A stretch of DNA of 64,000 nt, from NCBI GenBank assembly GCA_026874595.1, contig CM049313.1, positions 29,140,008-29,204,007 on the forward strand, read 5' to 3'. Below the pieces are notes generated by a model that saw only the letters and a list, made by a program, of their open reading frames with translations, did no database searches and had not been told where the DNA came from. A program made the translations under genes and the position numbers. Source of the stretch: Sipunculus nudus. Its lineage: Eukaryota; Annelida; Sipuncula; Golfingiida; Sipunculidae. This document shows positions 49,294 to 60,109 of this stretch, piece after piece. Numbering within the stretch: position 1 is the first letter of the stretch; each line of letters begins with the position of its first letter.

Positions 49294-50165
49294 TGGCATG
49301 AGGCGCAACTGGAATTTGGCGCATATGGTAGTTGCGCATCTGGCAGTAGCGTAACTGACAGGTGCGCATTCGGGACTTTTAAGTAAATTATAAACTTTTA
49401 AGTAAATCATCTACAAAAAACAGGTGAACAGCAGGTGGTGAAATGGACTATAGGCTACATGAGTAAATGTGGGCATGTGAATTGGAAGTGCCTAAATTAT
49501 GAGGGAAAGGAGATAACAATTAAACTGATTTAAGGCAAAATTGTATGTTACAAATAATAAAGTCTTTTTTAGGCTCTCGCCATGTCTAAAATTCCTTCAT
49601 ATCTATCTATATTTAAAAAATTTTTCCCCTTGCCGCTCCACTCGCGCCGACTTTATCTCCCGATATTGAATTTTTGAAAAATTGAGAGGTATAGCCTATA
49701 TATGCGATTAATTTAGGCCTGATAGGCCACATGTAGGCCCCTATAAATAAAATCTTCATGTACGGGATTTGATTCTTGTTTTTAATTCTGTCTAAACTAA
49801 AATATATTATCAACTAAGCCCGTTATATATGCATCATTATATATATTTTTATGCTTTAAATTAAACATGTGTGTAAACGTTAAACCTACGGCTAGGTTAT
49901 AAATTTAAATCACCGTCCTTTCACAGAGGGCGCGGACCGAATAATGAAGGGATCACGCCGCATAAGGTATAAAAAGAAACCTTATTATAGTTTGCATGTA
50001 AATTTAAAATGTAACCTTCTTAATTATGTGACAGCCTGCTCAGACATGAACCTGTTGAATCGCTGTGTTCCATGAACAGCTAGCCAAGTGCATGTGAAGC
50101 GAAGGGTTTGTTGTCATGACGATGTCATTTTCTTCCTCTGTTCGTTAGAGATTTATGCAATGCAC
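49294..50165. other. Spacer with repeated GCGCAT/GCGCAAC words
   Basis: Just outside the long element, GCGCAACT, GCGCATATGG, GTTGCGCATC and GTGCGCATT occur within 85 bp (49310-49375), resembling broken copies of the element's terminal word. The rest is AT-rich with no gene. Confidence 0.4.
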
Positions 50166-50174
50166 TGGATAGCC
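50166..50174. repeat. 9-bp target-site duplication (left)
   Basis: TGGATAGCC, repeated at 50713-50721. Confidence 0.85.
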
Positions 50175-50712
50175 TAGACTGGTACCCGGCTCTATTATGG
50201 CCCTCAGCCAAGCATAGAGACAGGCGTACAACGCCATCTTAAGTACTCACAGTTGCAACTCCTGACTTACCTGTAGACTGGTTCCAACTCCAGACTGCAC
50301 GCTCATACCGATTGTCATGGACGTTCACGCGATCCTGTCTGGTTATCCGTAAAGATTGCTTATAAAATTACGTTATTTAGTTATTTATAGTTTCCGATTA
50401 TTGAAAAATGAGTCGTTGCACAAAAAAGTTACTGAAGGATGTATAGATGATACGATATACTGAATCTTTGATATTCCACTGTACGTGGCATACGTTTATT
50501 ATCAATATCTATCAATCTAATAATAAATGTCACACGTAATGCACAGCCAACTTTTGGTAACTTCTGATAGCAAACGAAATGCTTATTTTTATCAATATAA
50601 TACATACTGAAGTTGGAACCAGTCTGCTTGGAGTATTTAAGATGGCGTTGTACGCCCGTCTCTATGATTGGCCTAGAGCAACGGTGCCATAATAGAGCGG
50701 GGTACCAGTCTA
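50175..50712. mobile_element. Mutator-type (MULE) MITE, 538 bp
   Basis: It is bounded by TAGACTGGTACCC and its exact inverse, with inverted similarity continuing for ~120 bp (CTCTATTATGGC, CATAGAGAC, GGCGTACAACGCCATCTTAA, GACTGGTTCCAACT). Exact 9-bp copies of TGGATAGCC flank it. Long inverted repeats with 9-bp duplications are the hallmark of Mutator-like elements. The interior (50300-50590) carries no transposase. The 124-codon minus-strand frame crossing the right arm (50429-50803) is incidental. Confidence 0.85.
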
Positions 50713-50723
50713 TGGATAGCCCC

Positions 50724-50748
50724 GGGGGGGGGGGGGGGGGGGGGGGGG
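50724..50748. repeat. Poly-G run (25)
   Basis: 25 consecutive G residues directly follow the MULE MITE target duplication. The run may be prone to assembly error. Confidence 0.9.
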
Positions 50749-50898
50749 TTGCGGAGCGCCACCGTGTGTCTGTGTAAGAGACTATGCACTGGAGCGCTAC
50801 CAATCGGTATCAGGCGGTACGGGTGTGAGGGGATGCGAAATAGCCACGACCGAGTGGGACATCAGATGAGTTCACAGCCCCACCAAGAAGCACCAAGA

Positions 50899-50955
50899 AT
50901 GGCCTTGTTAATTCGACTGTCACGTTATGGCCGACGACAAAACATTTGGGCTCTG
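50899..50955 (+). CDS. Candidate first exon with a mitochondrial-presequence-like start
   Basis: ATG in a favourable context (AGA-ATG-G) opens MALLIRLSRYGRRQNIWAL, ending exactly at CTG|GTAAGC, a near-consensus donor. The peptide has arginines spaced on an amphipathic helix and no acidic residue, like a mitochondrial targeting presequence. The same frame reads through the donor as part of a 197-codon open frame (50749-51342), the longest in the window. The part after the donor has no recognised domain. No downstream exon was identified. A 70-bp stretch just upstream (50788-50858) is a dispersed repeat, which weakens the case. Confidence 0.3.
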
Positions 50956-52080
50956 GTAAGCAGTCTGAAACTACATTCGTTTTTTATTAGATACCTTATT
51001 GAAAGTGTTCATTTTGATATTTTTCTGTTTGATAAAGTATTCAACATTTCGCTCACCTTGCGTTTGCTTTGGCCCATGCCCGTCATTGAGCCGGCATGGT
51101 CCATCCTAGATAGCACGCTGCTATATAGTGGCCCACGAGCGGCCCGACATAGGCACTGTTGGCAAGCACCATCGGACCACAAGCACTCGTTTCCAGCACT
51201 AAAATGGCCTAGAAACCGTAAACACATTGAGTATGGGCGATATGTACCCATTATAAAAGAACAAGGTAGTGAACTCCACCGCTACGCGGGCAAGACAACT
51301 TTTTTGGCCCGACTATATAATTCGGCCTGCATTTGCATCTGACAAGAATGGGTCTAAACTGACTGAAACCGTTTAATAATCATCATAAGCCGTCAAATAA
51401 TATTAAAAAACTTTAATGTAATCAGTCCTGTTTTTCATATGTGAACTTCATTTTCTTGCTGTTTCTTGTAATCTCAACTTCAACTAACGCACAGGCACCT
51501 GTCGTATAAATAGTCTGTTTACGGGTATATAGAGGGTTAACGGGTATATAAGGCATGGGACCCCCGGCCCTACTATACTTCTTATAGAGAAAGGCACACC
51601 ACTTTTCCAGGCGACCGCTGTGACTCGCCCACTTCACCAGCTGAAATTTTATGTTTACATAAGTAAAATGCACAAGAAACACTGATCGTTACAAAGCAGA
51701 GGGATTGTTGCACCTACTGAAACCAGCATTAGTTCATACAAGCTCGCTGTTATTAATTCCTCATCTGGTTTGTTGATGAAATCCGTCAGATCCTGTCCAA
51801 ATGAATAATCCATGCAGTGCCAACTTCCGGTATTTAATTTATTCCTACTGTCTTTTTTCACACATTCTGCTTTTTATTTTGCTTCACATCCTCATTTACC
51901 ATTTCATAATTTTAGCAGGGGTGTGGGGGCAGCCAGCCCCCAACTGAAACACGTTATTACATGTACCATTATTCACCTTTGAGATTCCACCCCTGAAACA
52001 CGGTGACATCTGGTGGAGATTTGCAGAGTTATTCATTCACAATAGTTTGAATAGACTTTAATATCCTGGCTTTCCTCTCG
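50956..52080. other. Unassigned region
   Basis: It holds the remainder of a 197-codon plus-strand open frame to 51342 and short minus-strand frames at 51422-51682 and 51655-51861. None resembles a known protein. Confidence 0.3.
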
Positions 52081-52097
52081 CTTGCAACTTGCTTTCA

Positions 52098-52165
52098 TGG
52101 CACAGTTAGTTACGTAGACAGCTTCTGGGCGTGCGGTTGGTGGTTCGAATCCTGTTGTGTTATCA
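52098..52165 (+). repeat. tRNA-derived SINE head
   Basis: A-box-like TGGCACAGTTAGTTACG (52098-52114) and a perfect B box GGTTCGAATCC (52142-52152) are spaced 27 bp apart. The sequence differs from the 43360 SINE, so it is another tRNA-related family or a pseudo-tRNA. The 129-codon frame starting at 52131 overlaps it and is unassigned. Confidence 0.65.
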
Positions 52166-52751
52166 CATCTTTGCATGTTCTCAATGTACTAATATTTCAC
52201 GTATTTCTCTCATGTTTCAGATTGCAGATACAACAGAGTCGAGAGAACGGAGGTCACGGAACATAGAAAATAACACAGAACAAGAAATCACTCCAAGAAA
52301 CTTAATTAATTTTCCACCTCCCGTGCAGGCCGAATTCTATAGTCTCTCTTTTTTTAACAAGTCTGAATTCCAAAGAATTATCCACTTCACAAGCATTATC
52401 ACGAGCCTTTTTGTTGAAAACATCTTTATTTACAAGATTAAAGTTCTCTACACTAACCGCGAATTCAAGCACGTTTATTTCAGCTGCTACACCATCATTT
52501 GTCATGTATACATTTACTAGTTGCGGAAGTTGACGTCATCCTGGGCTGAATGGATTTCCCCCTGAGCTGGCATCTGTGATTGGCTGCATGGTACCAGTCC
52601 TTTTCTACATCCCTTTTAGGCGGACTATTCAAACAGCTGTCAAATTGTCAATGAAGTTGAAAATCAGTGAGCATGGCATGCAAACACAACCTGGACCATT
52701 ATGTCACTTGTTTTGTATACATTAATGTCTCTTCTTTAGCCATAACATACA
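52166..52751. other. Unassigned region
   Basis: The 129-codon frame (52131-52520) includes a hydrophilic stretch (TTESRERRSRNIENNTEQEI) and then low-complexity hydrophobic sequence. I cannot name it. No other feature is seen. Confidence 0.25.
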
Positions 52752-53586
52752 TTAAGGTCTAATAATTGTCAAAAATCATAAAATTGACATTTTTATGAAA
52801 AACCTTGACCTTATAGTTGTTTGTTATTCTACCATGTCACAAAAACACTTTCCTGGCGTTATATTGTATCAATTGGAAAAATAAGCATTTTAATTCAGAT
52901 GTCAAGTAACAGTCAACCCCACGTGGGTTGTATACAGGACCACTGTCAGCTCGGTGAGAACTAACAGGGTATTCAATTGCTTATTGGCTAACAATTTACT
53001 GGCAGTGCAGGGCTCTCTTTATTGACAGGCGTGCGGAGGCCGCTGGTCAGTCAGCCGGGACTGTGCTTATCTTTATTACTGTCACTTTATAATTAATTGA
53101 CACTAATTACTGCAAACACTTCCCCCTGTACTTATACCCCTGAACTGTTATGCAGATTGTAGAATTTTGTTGAGGTCTGTGTCACTGCCCAAAATAACGT
53201 CAGTGCCATCCTGTACTGTTAAAGGTTGGGGTATCAAGAATATGTCATGAAATATGAAATTGCTACTTGTTATTTCAGTAAACTTTACCTTGCTATGGCT
53301 TGTAACTAGTTCATCCATGTTATTATCCTGTCTTATTTTATGCTAAAGGTGTCTGTGTATTTTGAATATATTCAAAAGCTGGTTTTAGAAATATTTTTGT
53401 TTCATGACGTTGCTCAAACTACAAACCAGTATAAAATAGCATTGCTTGACACTCGCCGCTTCTAATTTATAATTATAACGCTCTCCTGGTTGTCCTGTAA
53501 GCATGCGTGTCTCTGTGTATCTCTCTGAGGAAGCCAGCTAACAGCATCGACGTTCACTGAAATCATTCACATTTTACGAGGTAAAT

Positions 53587-53688
53587 ATGGCACCTCGTGT
53601 AAGGGTCACCCTTGTTTTAATATTCATAATATGTGCTGTTGGATGGCTTATAGTGCTGTATAATACCTACTGTAAAATCTCCACTTAA
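53587..53688 (+). CDS. Short ORF with signal-anchor sequence, cut by a transposon
   Basis: ATG in a good context (AAT-ATG-G) opens MAPRVRVTLVLIFIICAVGW, continuing LIVLYNTY. Positive residues precede a ~20-residue hydrophobic segment, the pattern of a type II signal anchor such as starts many Golgi glycosyltransferases. The frame stops at 53686 inside the transposon that begins at 53670. Removing the transposon and one TA would also give an immediate stop, so the original reading past this point is unclear. A spliced exon is possible; no donor is evident. Function unknown. Confidence 0.3.
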   Translation: MAPRVRVTLVLIFIICAVGWLIVLYNTYCKIST

Positions 53689-54796
53689 AACCGCACTTCC
53701 GATTAAAACCGCACCCAGACTTCGCCGAAATTCCAGGTGAGACACCGCGAGAGGCTCAAATACTAAGAACCCCCCTTTAAAACCGCACCAACTTTTGCTA
53801 CGGAATGATTTGACAAAAGACACAATCAAGCTATCATCTAGAAATGAACAGGCGTAGGTTGCGACTCGGCCATTCCTGACCACATTAAAATTCCTTGGGC
53901 ATATTATTTAAACACATCATCGTCACATCGTACGTTGACATCGCTCCATGTCACAATTTGCTGGTGCGTTTGAAAACATCGCTGGTCTACTTAACTAAAT
54001 ATCAAAGTAACTGAAGTTACCTTGTCGAGATACGCACGTAAAGGAAACATGACGCTTGAAAACGAGTGATTTTAAGGTAAAATTAAAGTGGCCAGTCCGG
54101 GTAAGCAAGTTTTTTCCTGAAGAAAGTTTCCGTGTGGGGAGCCATTTTGTCAAGACAGTGTTCGCGCAAGGCACGATGGGACGAAATAGGTGGCTGTTCT
54201 GTTTACCACCCACAGCGTACAGCCGTTCAAAATATTCTTGGCAGAATACCAGGGCGTTTCAGCACATGGCGGCACTCAAACTTGATTTTAAAACGATCGT
54301 CTGCCATTGTGTGACTCTTTACGATGTCAGCCTTTTATTCATTTTACGTTTGAAACAAATAATCATTGCTAAATAATGCCGCAAATGGGTTTAAAGTAGG
54401 CTTTTATTTCAATTTTGCTTGACCATGCCCAACGAAGTGGGCCGCTGTGTGTTACAGCAGGGTTGTTGTAAACGTATTATTTGGTGACAATTACCAAGAT
54501 TTTATAACAAGTTATATATCACACGAAAATTAATCAGCATAATTTAATCTATGAATAACAAATAATCGTAAATAACACATTTACACACGGCTGCCATGCA
54601 TGCGAGACTGCTGCTAAGAACGGCCTTCGAAAGTTGCGATATTATCGCCCACTCGCCGGCCCAAAAACGATGTCTGTCAGGAAGATATTCAGGAAACCCT
54701 TCTAGTATAAACCGCACAGTGCTTTCAGGAAATCAACCCGATTTCAAGATTTTGAATTTCTTGATTAAACCGCGGTTTTAAGTGGAGATTTTACGG
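53670..54796. mobile_element. TA-flanked DNA transposon (1127 bp, non-autonomous)
   Basis: Left end CTGTAAAATCTCCACTTAAA and right end inverse CCGTAAAATCTCCACTTAAA differ at one base and continue with ACCGC. TA dinucleotides flank both sides (53668-53669, 54797-54798), as in Tc1/mariner-type and some other superfamilies. The word TTAAAACCGCAC recurs inside both ends (53702, 53777, and AAACCGCAC at 54710). No transposase is visible; the frames of 60-106 codons on both strands overlap one another. Confidence 0.8.
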
Positions 54797-55328
54797 TAAA
54801 AGCCAGTTCCGATCTTGTTTAGGAATGTTGTCAATCAACATCAGGATTCGAAAACAATATTTTTAAGTCTAGATACAGTTTTAAAGTATTAAGTTATAAG
54901 TCATTTAAAAAGTTTAACAACAAAATATCTTATTTTATGCTAAATATGCCTATTCAGTATTTGGTAAACTATACGTTTCATCATTCTGGAATGGTATTGG
55001 TTTACTAGCAGGTGTTGCTGCTAGTTATTTTGTGTCTACAGTATTCAGGTATGATTGTGAGCGGGGGATACATTGGCAGGTTGAATGTCTACTCATAGTG
55101 ATAAGAGTAATCATTGCTAATCAGTCACTTCTCACCTTACAATGTGGCCCATGACCTATTTACCAATGACCAGCCACTCAGAGCAGTAAGCTCTGCACAC
55201 TTCTGTTTGACAGTTCTTGAGATGTCAGTTCAGGTTAAATTTCTGTCTTTTTCACCATGACAAACTATTTAATTTTCAATTTTCTTTTATCAAAACCAAT
55301 TCAGAGCAGAATATATTGTGAAAAATTC
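54797..55328. other. Remainder of TTAA copy 2 and spacer
   Basis: It contains the conserved subterminal piece at 55110-55250. Nothing else is recognised. Confidence 0.3.
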
Positions 55329-55697
55329 AGGGTTGGGTTTTAGCTGGCTATAACCTGTTTTAGCCATCAGCCATGGCTAAAACCTGCTAAAACTAGGTTT
55401 TAACCACTTTTAGCCAGCTGAAAGTTGGCTAAAACTGTCAAATATCCAGTAAGAGCAAGTGTAGTACTTTTAAAATGCAATAATTGCAAGAATACACAAA
55501 AACAAAACAGAGTATCATGTTTGTTTAAATTGCAAAAATAAAAATTCACATGATCCAGAAAATAAATAATTATATAAATACACATAATAATCACTAAGGT
55601 TGGGTTTTAGCTGGCTGATGAGTTAGTAAGAGCTAGTGTAGTACTTATTAAAATGCATCAATTATGAGAAAACAAAAATAGAGTACCATCATATTTT
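55329..55697 (+). mobile_element. hAT-like left end with GGCTAAAA words, partially duplicated
   Basis: It begins CAGGGTTGGGTTTTAGCTGG, the same CAGGGTTGG end as the hAT element at 29272. Dense TTTTAGCC/GGCTAAAA words follow, as a counterpart of the GTAC words there. A second partial copy starts at about 55598 (GGTTGGGTTTTAGCTGGCTG). The opposite CCAACCCTG end is not found, and the R element truncates it. Confidence 0.5.
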
Positions 55698-57176
55698 AAT
55701 TGTATTCGCCAAAACAAAGTTTTGCGGATACTAAGTTTTTGACCGGGTTCTGCTGCAGCCACCGTGACCGCGTTCCTTTCTGGAGAACTCCGCTGAGACT
55801 ACTGGACTGATTTTTCCAAAACTTACACCAATTATCGGGTCACATGTGAACTGGTGCCTAACCAATTTGCGTCGACCTCTGACCTTTCCTTCCTTGCCCA
55901 GCGTTCATTTGTGCATCTGTTTCCACACATAAACCCACATATCTCGGGAACCGTTTGACCGATCAGGAAAAATTTTTTTGTACAAATGTAGCCCTTGGAT
56001 AGCTTTATAACATACACAACAAAAGGTGGCGCCAACTGCAACCATGTTTGCACAGTGTCCTTCTGTTCATCTGCCATTGCTTAAAATAACTCATATCTCT
56101 GCAGTGGTTTTACTAATTCACCTGAAATTCGACATGTGTATACATCATGGATAGCTTTCTTGATTTTATGACAGGTGACGCCACCTACATTCACGTTTGC
56201 GCTGCAGACATCCATGATTATATCTCCGAACTAGTTTGACGTACCTTCCTGAAAATTTGCATGTGTATAGATCTCACATAGCTCTTTGCCATACGCAAAC
56301 TGGCGGGGCCACCTGCAACCATTTTTGCATAGCGTCCGTCTGTTTGTCTGGCTTGGGAAAAAATCACTCATATCTCAGCAGTGAATTGACATATCTGCCT
56401 AAAAGTTTGCAGGTTTATACATCCTGGACAGCTTTCTTGATTTAATGAGAGGTGGCGCCACCTACATTCTAGTTTATGCTGCAGACATCCAAGCTCATTT
56501 CTCTGGAACCGTTTGACCGATTTGGCCAAAATTTTGCATGTGTATTGATCTCACATAGCTCTTAATCATAAGCAAAACTGGTGTTGCCACCTGCAACCAT
56601 TTTTGCACAGCGTCCATCTGTTTGTCTGCCGTGGGCTAAAATCACTCATATCTCAGTAGTGGTTTGACTTATCTGCCTAAAATTTTGCATGTTTATAGCA
56701 TTTGATAGCTTTCTCAATTTTGTTGCAGGTGGCGCCACCTACATTTATGTATACGCTGCCAACATTAAGGCTTATATTTCAGGACTGGTTTGACATATCC
56801 CCCTGAAATTTTGCATGTGTAAAGATCTCACATAGCTCTTTATCATACACAAAATTGGTGGTGCCACCTGCCACCATTTTTGCACAACGTCTGTCTGTTT
56901 GTCTGCCGTGGGCTAAAATCACTCATATCTCAGTAGTGGTTAGACTTATCTGCCTAAAATTTAGCATGTTTATATAAATACATCTTGGACAGCTTTCTGG
57001 ATTTTGTGGTAGGTGGCGCAACCTACATACACATTTTGGCTGAAGATATCCAGGCTATTATGCAACTAACCTCACTTTGTTTCCCCTTGCCACTCAATCC
57101 ATGCCTCACTTCACCCGTCCCATCCTTATTTTAGTGGATACACGTAGTCGCTTGTTGACTATCCATATTCTAGTTT
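55698..57176 (-). mobile_element. Family R element, copy 3 (complete, minus strand)
   Basis: Read on the minus strand, it opens AAACTAGAATATGGATAGTC near 57176 and ends in a GTATCCGCAAAAC / GTTTTGGCGAATAC hairpin at 55702-55731. Internal ~280-bp units carry AGGTGGCGCCACC and GGTGGTGCCACC variants. It has more internal units than the 38644 copy. Confidence 0.75.
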
Positions 57177-57573
57177 TTGTGTTGTGTGCACCCATGCCAG
57201 AATTTCAGCAGTGATGTTTGTTTAATTGTTTCTTGTTCTAAGTGTTTAGTACTTGCATTGTTCATATACATGTTATACATGTTCTTGAAAAATAATGGTC
57301 CAGCATTGAAGCATTATAACTGGTGTAATCTCATTGCACAGGTTCGCATTAGGCCTGTAGGCCTTGTTTCAATATCTGTTCTAGTTTAGTAGTTATATAC
57401 CATTTAAAAAAATATGCATTGTTTGTATCATAATTTTTATTAAATTGAAAATTCAATAGGAAGAAAAGATAAACACACAATAGAAAAAAAAACGGTTGGA
57501 GATATTTGTATGTACTTCCATGTGATACTATTTTTACATACATACTGTTTGCCATATGTGAGATGTATCACAT
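57177..57573 (+). repeat. Family E 3'-end fragment and spacer
   Basis: GCACAGGTTCGCATT plus the palindrome AGGCCTGTAGGCCT (57351-57364) and TGTTT form a family E 3' end. The preceding ~150 bp (CTTGTTCTAAGTGTTTAGTA onwards) recurs at 61990-62130. Confidence 0.7.
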
Positions 57574-58010
57574 TTAAAAAATATAAAATAAATTATTTAA
57601 ACTTTTAAACTTCAAAGGAAAATATGAGAAAATGTTCATATTTATCTCATCTAACAGAGGATATTCTAACGATTCCATTAAAGATCTAATTGTAGCACAT
57701 GTATCCTGATTCATCATGGTCCCATGGCATTCAAGATTTGCATCCATATCAACATATTCACTGAACTCCTGGCTGTTTAATCCCTCTGGTGGCTGGTCAG
57801 TTTGTGTGTCAAACAATCTGATATGAGCAGTTTTATCACACAGCGAGGTGTCACTAACACTGATCACCAGCCTGCCGCCGAGGTCACCGTGGTTTGTTTG
57901 ATGACTTCATTAAAGGCTTGCTGTCTAGGGGAAGGCGGTTTGATATCACAGGGGCCCCATCTGTTTGTCAAACAATCTGACAGGAGCAGATACTTAATGG
58001 GGCCAGCCAT
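57574..58010 (-). pseudogene. Candidate coding exon(s), one frameshift, unassigned
   Basis: On the minus strand, ATG at 58010 opens 48 residues (MAGPIKYLLLSDCL, IKPPSPRQQAFNEVIKQ) to a stop near 57864. An overlapping frame shifted by one base runs on for over 100 residues (GGRLVISVSDTSLCD, AHIRLFDTQTDQPPEGLNS, DANLECHGTMMNQDTC) to a stop at 57574. Composition is protein-like, unlike nearby AT-rich frames. Joining the two needs one frameshift near VIKQ, or a sequence error. The mix LV-S-V-x-D-T-S / I-R-L-F-D-T is faintly like a Tudor-type fold, but I cannot assign it. It could be a last exon or transposon protein. Confidence 0.4.
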
Positions 58011-58148
58011 GTTTACTGCAACTGTTCAACAGAGTTGTTAATGCCAATACGCTCTTTGCCCATAACTTTTTTTATGATAATTTCGAAGGCCTACACCCAT
58101 TTTGTTTGCATATATTAGGTATCTGACCAATACTTCAGGCATTGTTTT

Positions 58149-59530
58149 AGCGAACCTGTGAGCTTATGCTATGGTGCGGCGTCGTGCATCATGTCGTGCG
58201 GCGTCTGTATGCTAACCATAGCTAACTCAAAAACGACAGGAGCTAGCATCACCAAATGTTTTGCAAATAATCAGTCATCTGGAAAACTGCATTTACTTAG
58301 ATTTTATAGGGAAAAAGCTAAAAAAGCTTTAAAATTGTCTTCTCTGAAACTGTGCAATTGTCCAGTATTTCACAGAAATGATCCCTGGAACAATCTCTAT
58401 CAAGTTTGTTCGAATGGTTCCAGTTTGGAGATTTCTGGAGTTACAGGAGGTTGAACTTAGTCATCTGTCCAAAAAAACACACTGAAATTAAAATCTCAGA
58501 AACAGCTAGAGCCATCATCACCAACTTTTATGCCAATGTTTGTCACATATTTCATATCTGAAAATGAGGTATTGGTGGCGCCACCTACATTGATCTGTTT
58601 TTTACAAGCAAAAATGTAATTTTAGACTCTTCTATCTTATACACTGTTTTATGATGAAACTGTTATGCTGATTGGTTTAAACTTTACAAGAATTATTCTG
58701 TGTTAGGGTTCTGCCAGTTTATAAGAATAGATTCGGTAAATGCAGCTTTAAAAAAGCAGTGCAGCCAATTGAAAAAGGCTTTCTGTGTTTGAAAACAGAT
58801 TTGACAACATGCTGAGTATCAGCAGCCAAGTCAAGAGGTCACTCAGTACAACCAGGTGGGGTCCAGATATCACCATGGCAACTGACCTGGCTCTGTCTGG
58901 TGTTTAGACAATGTGTCTAGACACAGCGTCTAGACATCTAGGCACAGTGTCTAGACGTCTAGACACATCGTCTAGACGCAGAATGCCCAGATTAGAACTA
59001 TTGGAACTTTCAACTGTTTGAAAAACTTGCTTTGCAATTTTAGTGAATCTGTGAGCTTATGCCATGGTGTGGCTTCGTCAGTCTTCGTTGTCCATAATGC
59101 ATCATAGCTATCTCAAAAAGGGCAGGAGCTAGCATCACCTAACTTTTTGCAAAAAATTTGTAATCTAAAAATTCTATCGGATTTTGCTTATTTCTTGGCT
59201 AACTGCATTTTCTTAGATTTTATAGGGAAGAAGCTAAAAAACATTAAAAAATCTTCTTCTTCAAAACCATGCTGCCAAATTGTCCGTTCTGACATTTGTC
59301 CCAATAATCCTCCCTGGCAAAAAGATCATATCCGAAATGTCCTGACTGAAACATCCTGGTTTTAAAATGTCCTAGATGGAAACTTGCAGGTCTGAAACGT
59401 CCATTTTGCTGAAATCATAATGACTAAGGTAGATATGCCAGACATAAGAGGATCAATATTAAATTTTTAAGATGAACCTCCATTCTTACTCCCAAACTTT
59501 GAACAGGTTCGCATGAGGCCTGTAGGCCTT
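58149..59530 (+). mobile_element. Family E mobile element, copy 2
   Basis: It starts AGCGAACCTGTGAGCTTATG and ends GAACAGGTTCGCATG, AGGCCTGTAGGCCT, TGTTT. A second partial start, TGAATCTGTGAGCTTATGCC, lies at 59045, so two copies may be fused. It aligns with 2969-5130 inverted. It contains the GTCTAGAC cluster (58910-58977). The 98-codon frame at 58158-58454 is incidental. Confidence 0.65.
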
Positions 59531-59539
59531 GTTTCATTT

Positions 59540-59785
59540 TTTGTGTGATAACTTTCCTGAATATTATCAGATTTCATTCAAATTTTGGTCAGTTATTGCT
59601 CTCATGCATACCTTAGTTGGGATTGGGTTTTGGAGTGTCTGGCTTCAGTCTGTCAGGTTTCCCTTTCAAGGGGATAACTTTTCTAAATATTATCAGATTT
59701 CATTCAAATATGTGTCTGTGATTGCTCTCATGCTTACCTTGGGTGGGATTGGTTTTGGAGTGTCTGGCTTCCGTCTGTCTGTCTG
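59540..59785 (+). repeat. Tandem duplication of ~132 bp
   Basis: Two units share ATTATCAGATTTCATTCAAAT, TTGCTCTCATGC, ACCTT..GTGGGATTGG, TTTTGGAGTGTCTGGCTTC and GTCTGTC. Confidence 0.9.
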
Positions 59786-60109
59786 TGTCACTCTGTCTGT
59801 CAGGTTTTGCATTCATTAATACATTTTATAATATTATTTTAATGATCATTTATTTCAATTATATTATTTAAAAAAATCTTTATGGATGATACTGTTAATT
59901 AAAATTATATTTTACCAAATAATTGTAATTTTTAATAAATAAACTCTCTTATCAATTGTGCTAGTGCTACTCTTGGCTATGGGTAACCTGTAATTATTGA
60001 ATAACAGATAACTCCTCTGTAAGAAGCATGCATGATAATTAACATGACCTACAGTGGACATTTTTTTCCTGTTAGTGCTGTGGATTTAATTTTCACAGCA
60101 TGTACACAT
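59786..60109. other. AT-rich spacer
   Basis: No feature is recognised. Confidence 0.3.

Larger units (their letters stand above)
52752..55260 (+). mobile_element. TTAA-type element, copy 2 (right end not found)
   Basis: TTAA at 52752-52755 is followed by GGTCTAATAATTGTCAAAA, the same end as the 73-2002 element. 52756-53290 aligns to the inverse of 1530-2000, including CCCCACGTGG and AGTCAGCCGGGA. 55110-55250 aligns to the inverse of 780-910 (CCCATGACCT..TTACC, GACCAG, TTTGACAGTTCT). The interior between these segments differs from copy 1 and holds a TA-flanked transposon at 53670-54796. The expected second TTAA end is missing, perhaps lost beside the hAT-like sequence at 55329. Confidence 0.6.

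Noticed and set aside
51009-51251. 80-codon minus-strand frame opposite the 197-codon frame
   Set aside because: A shadow of the plus-strand open region with no recognised features.
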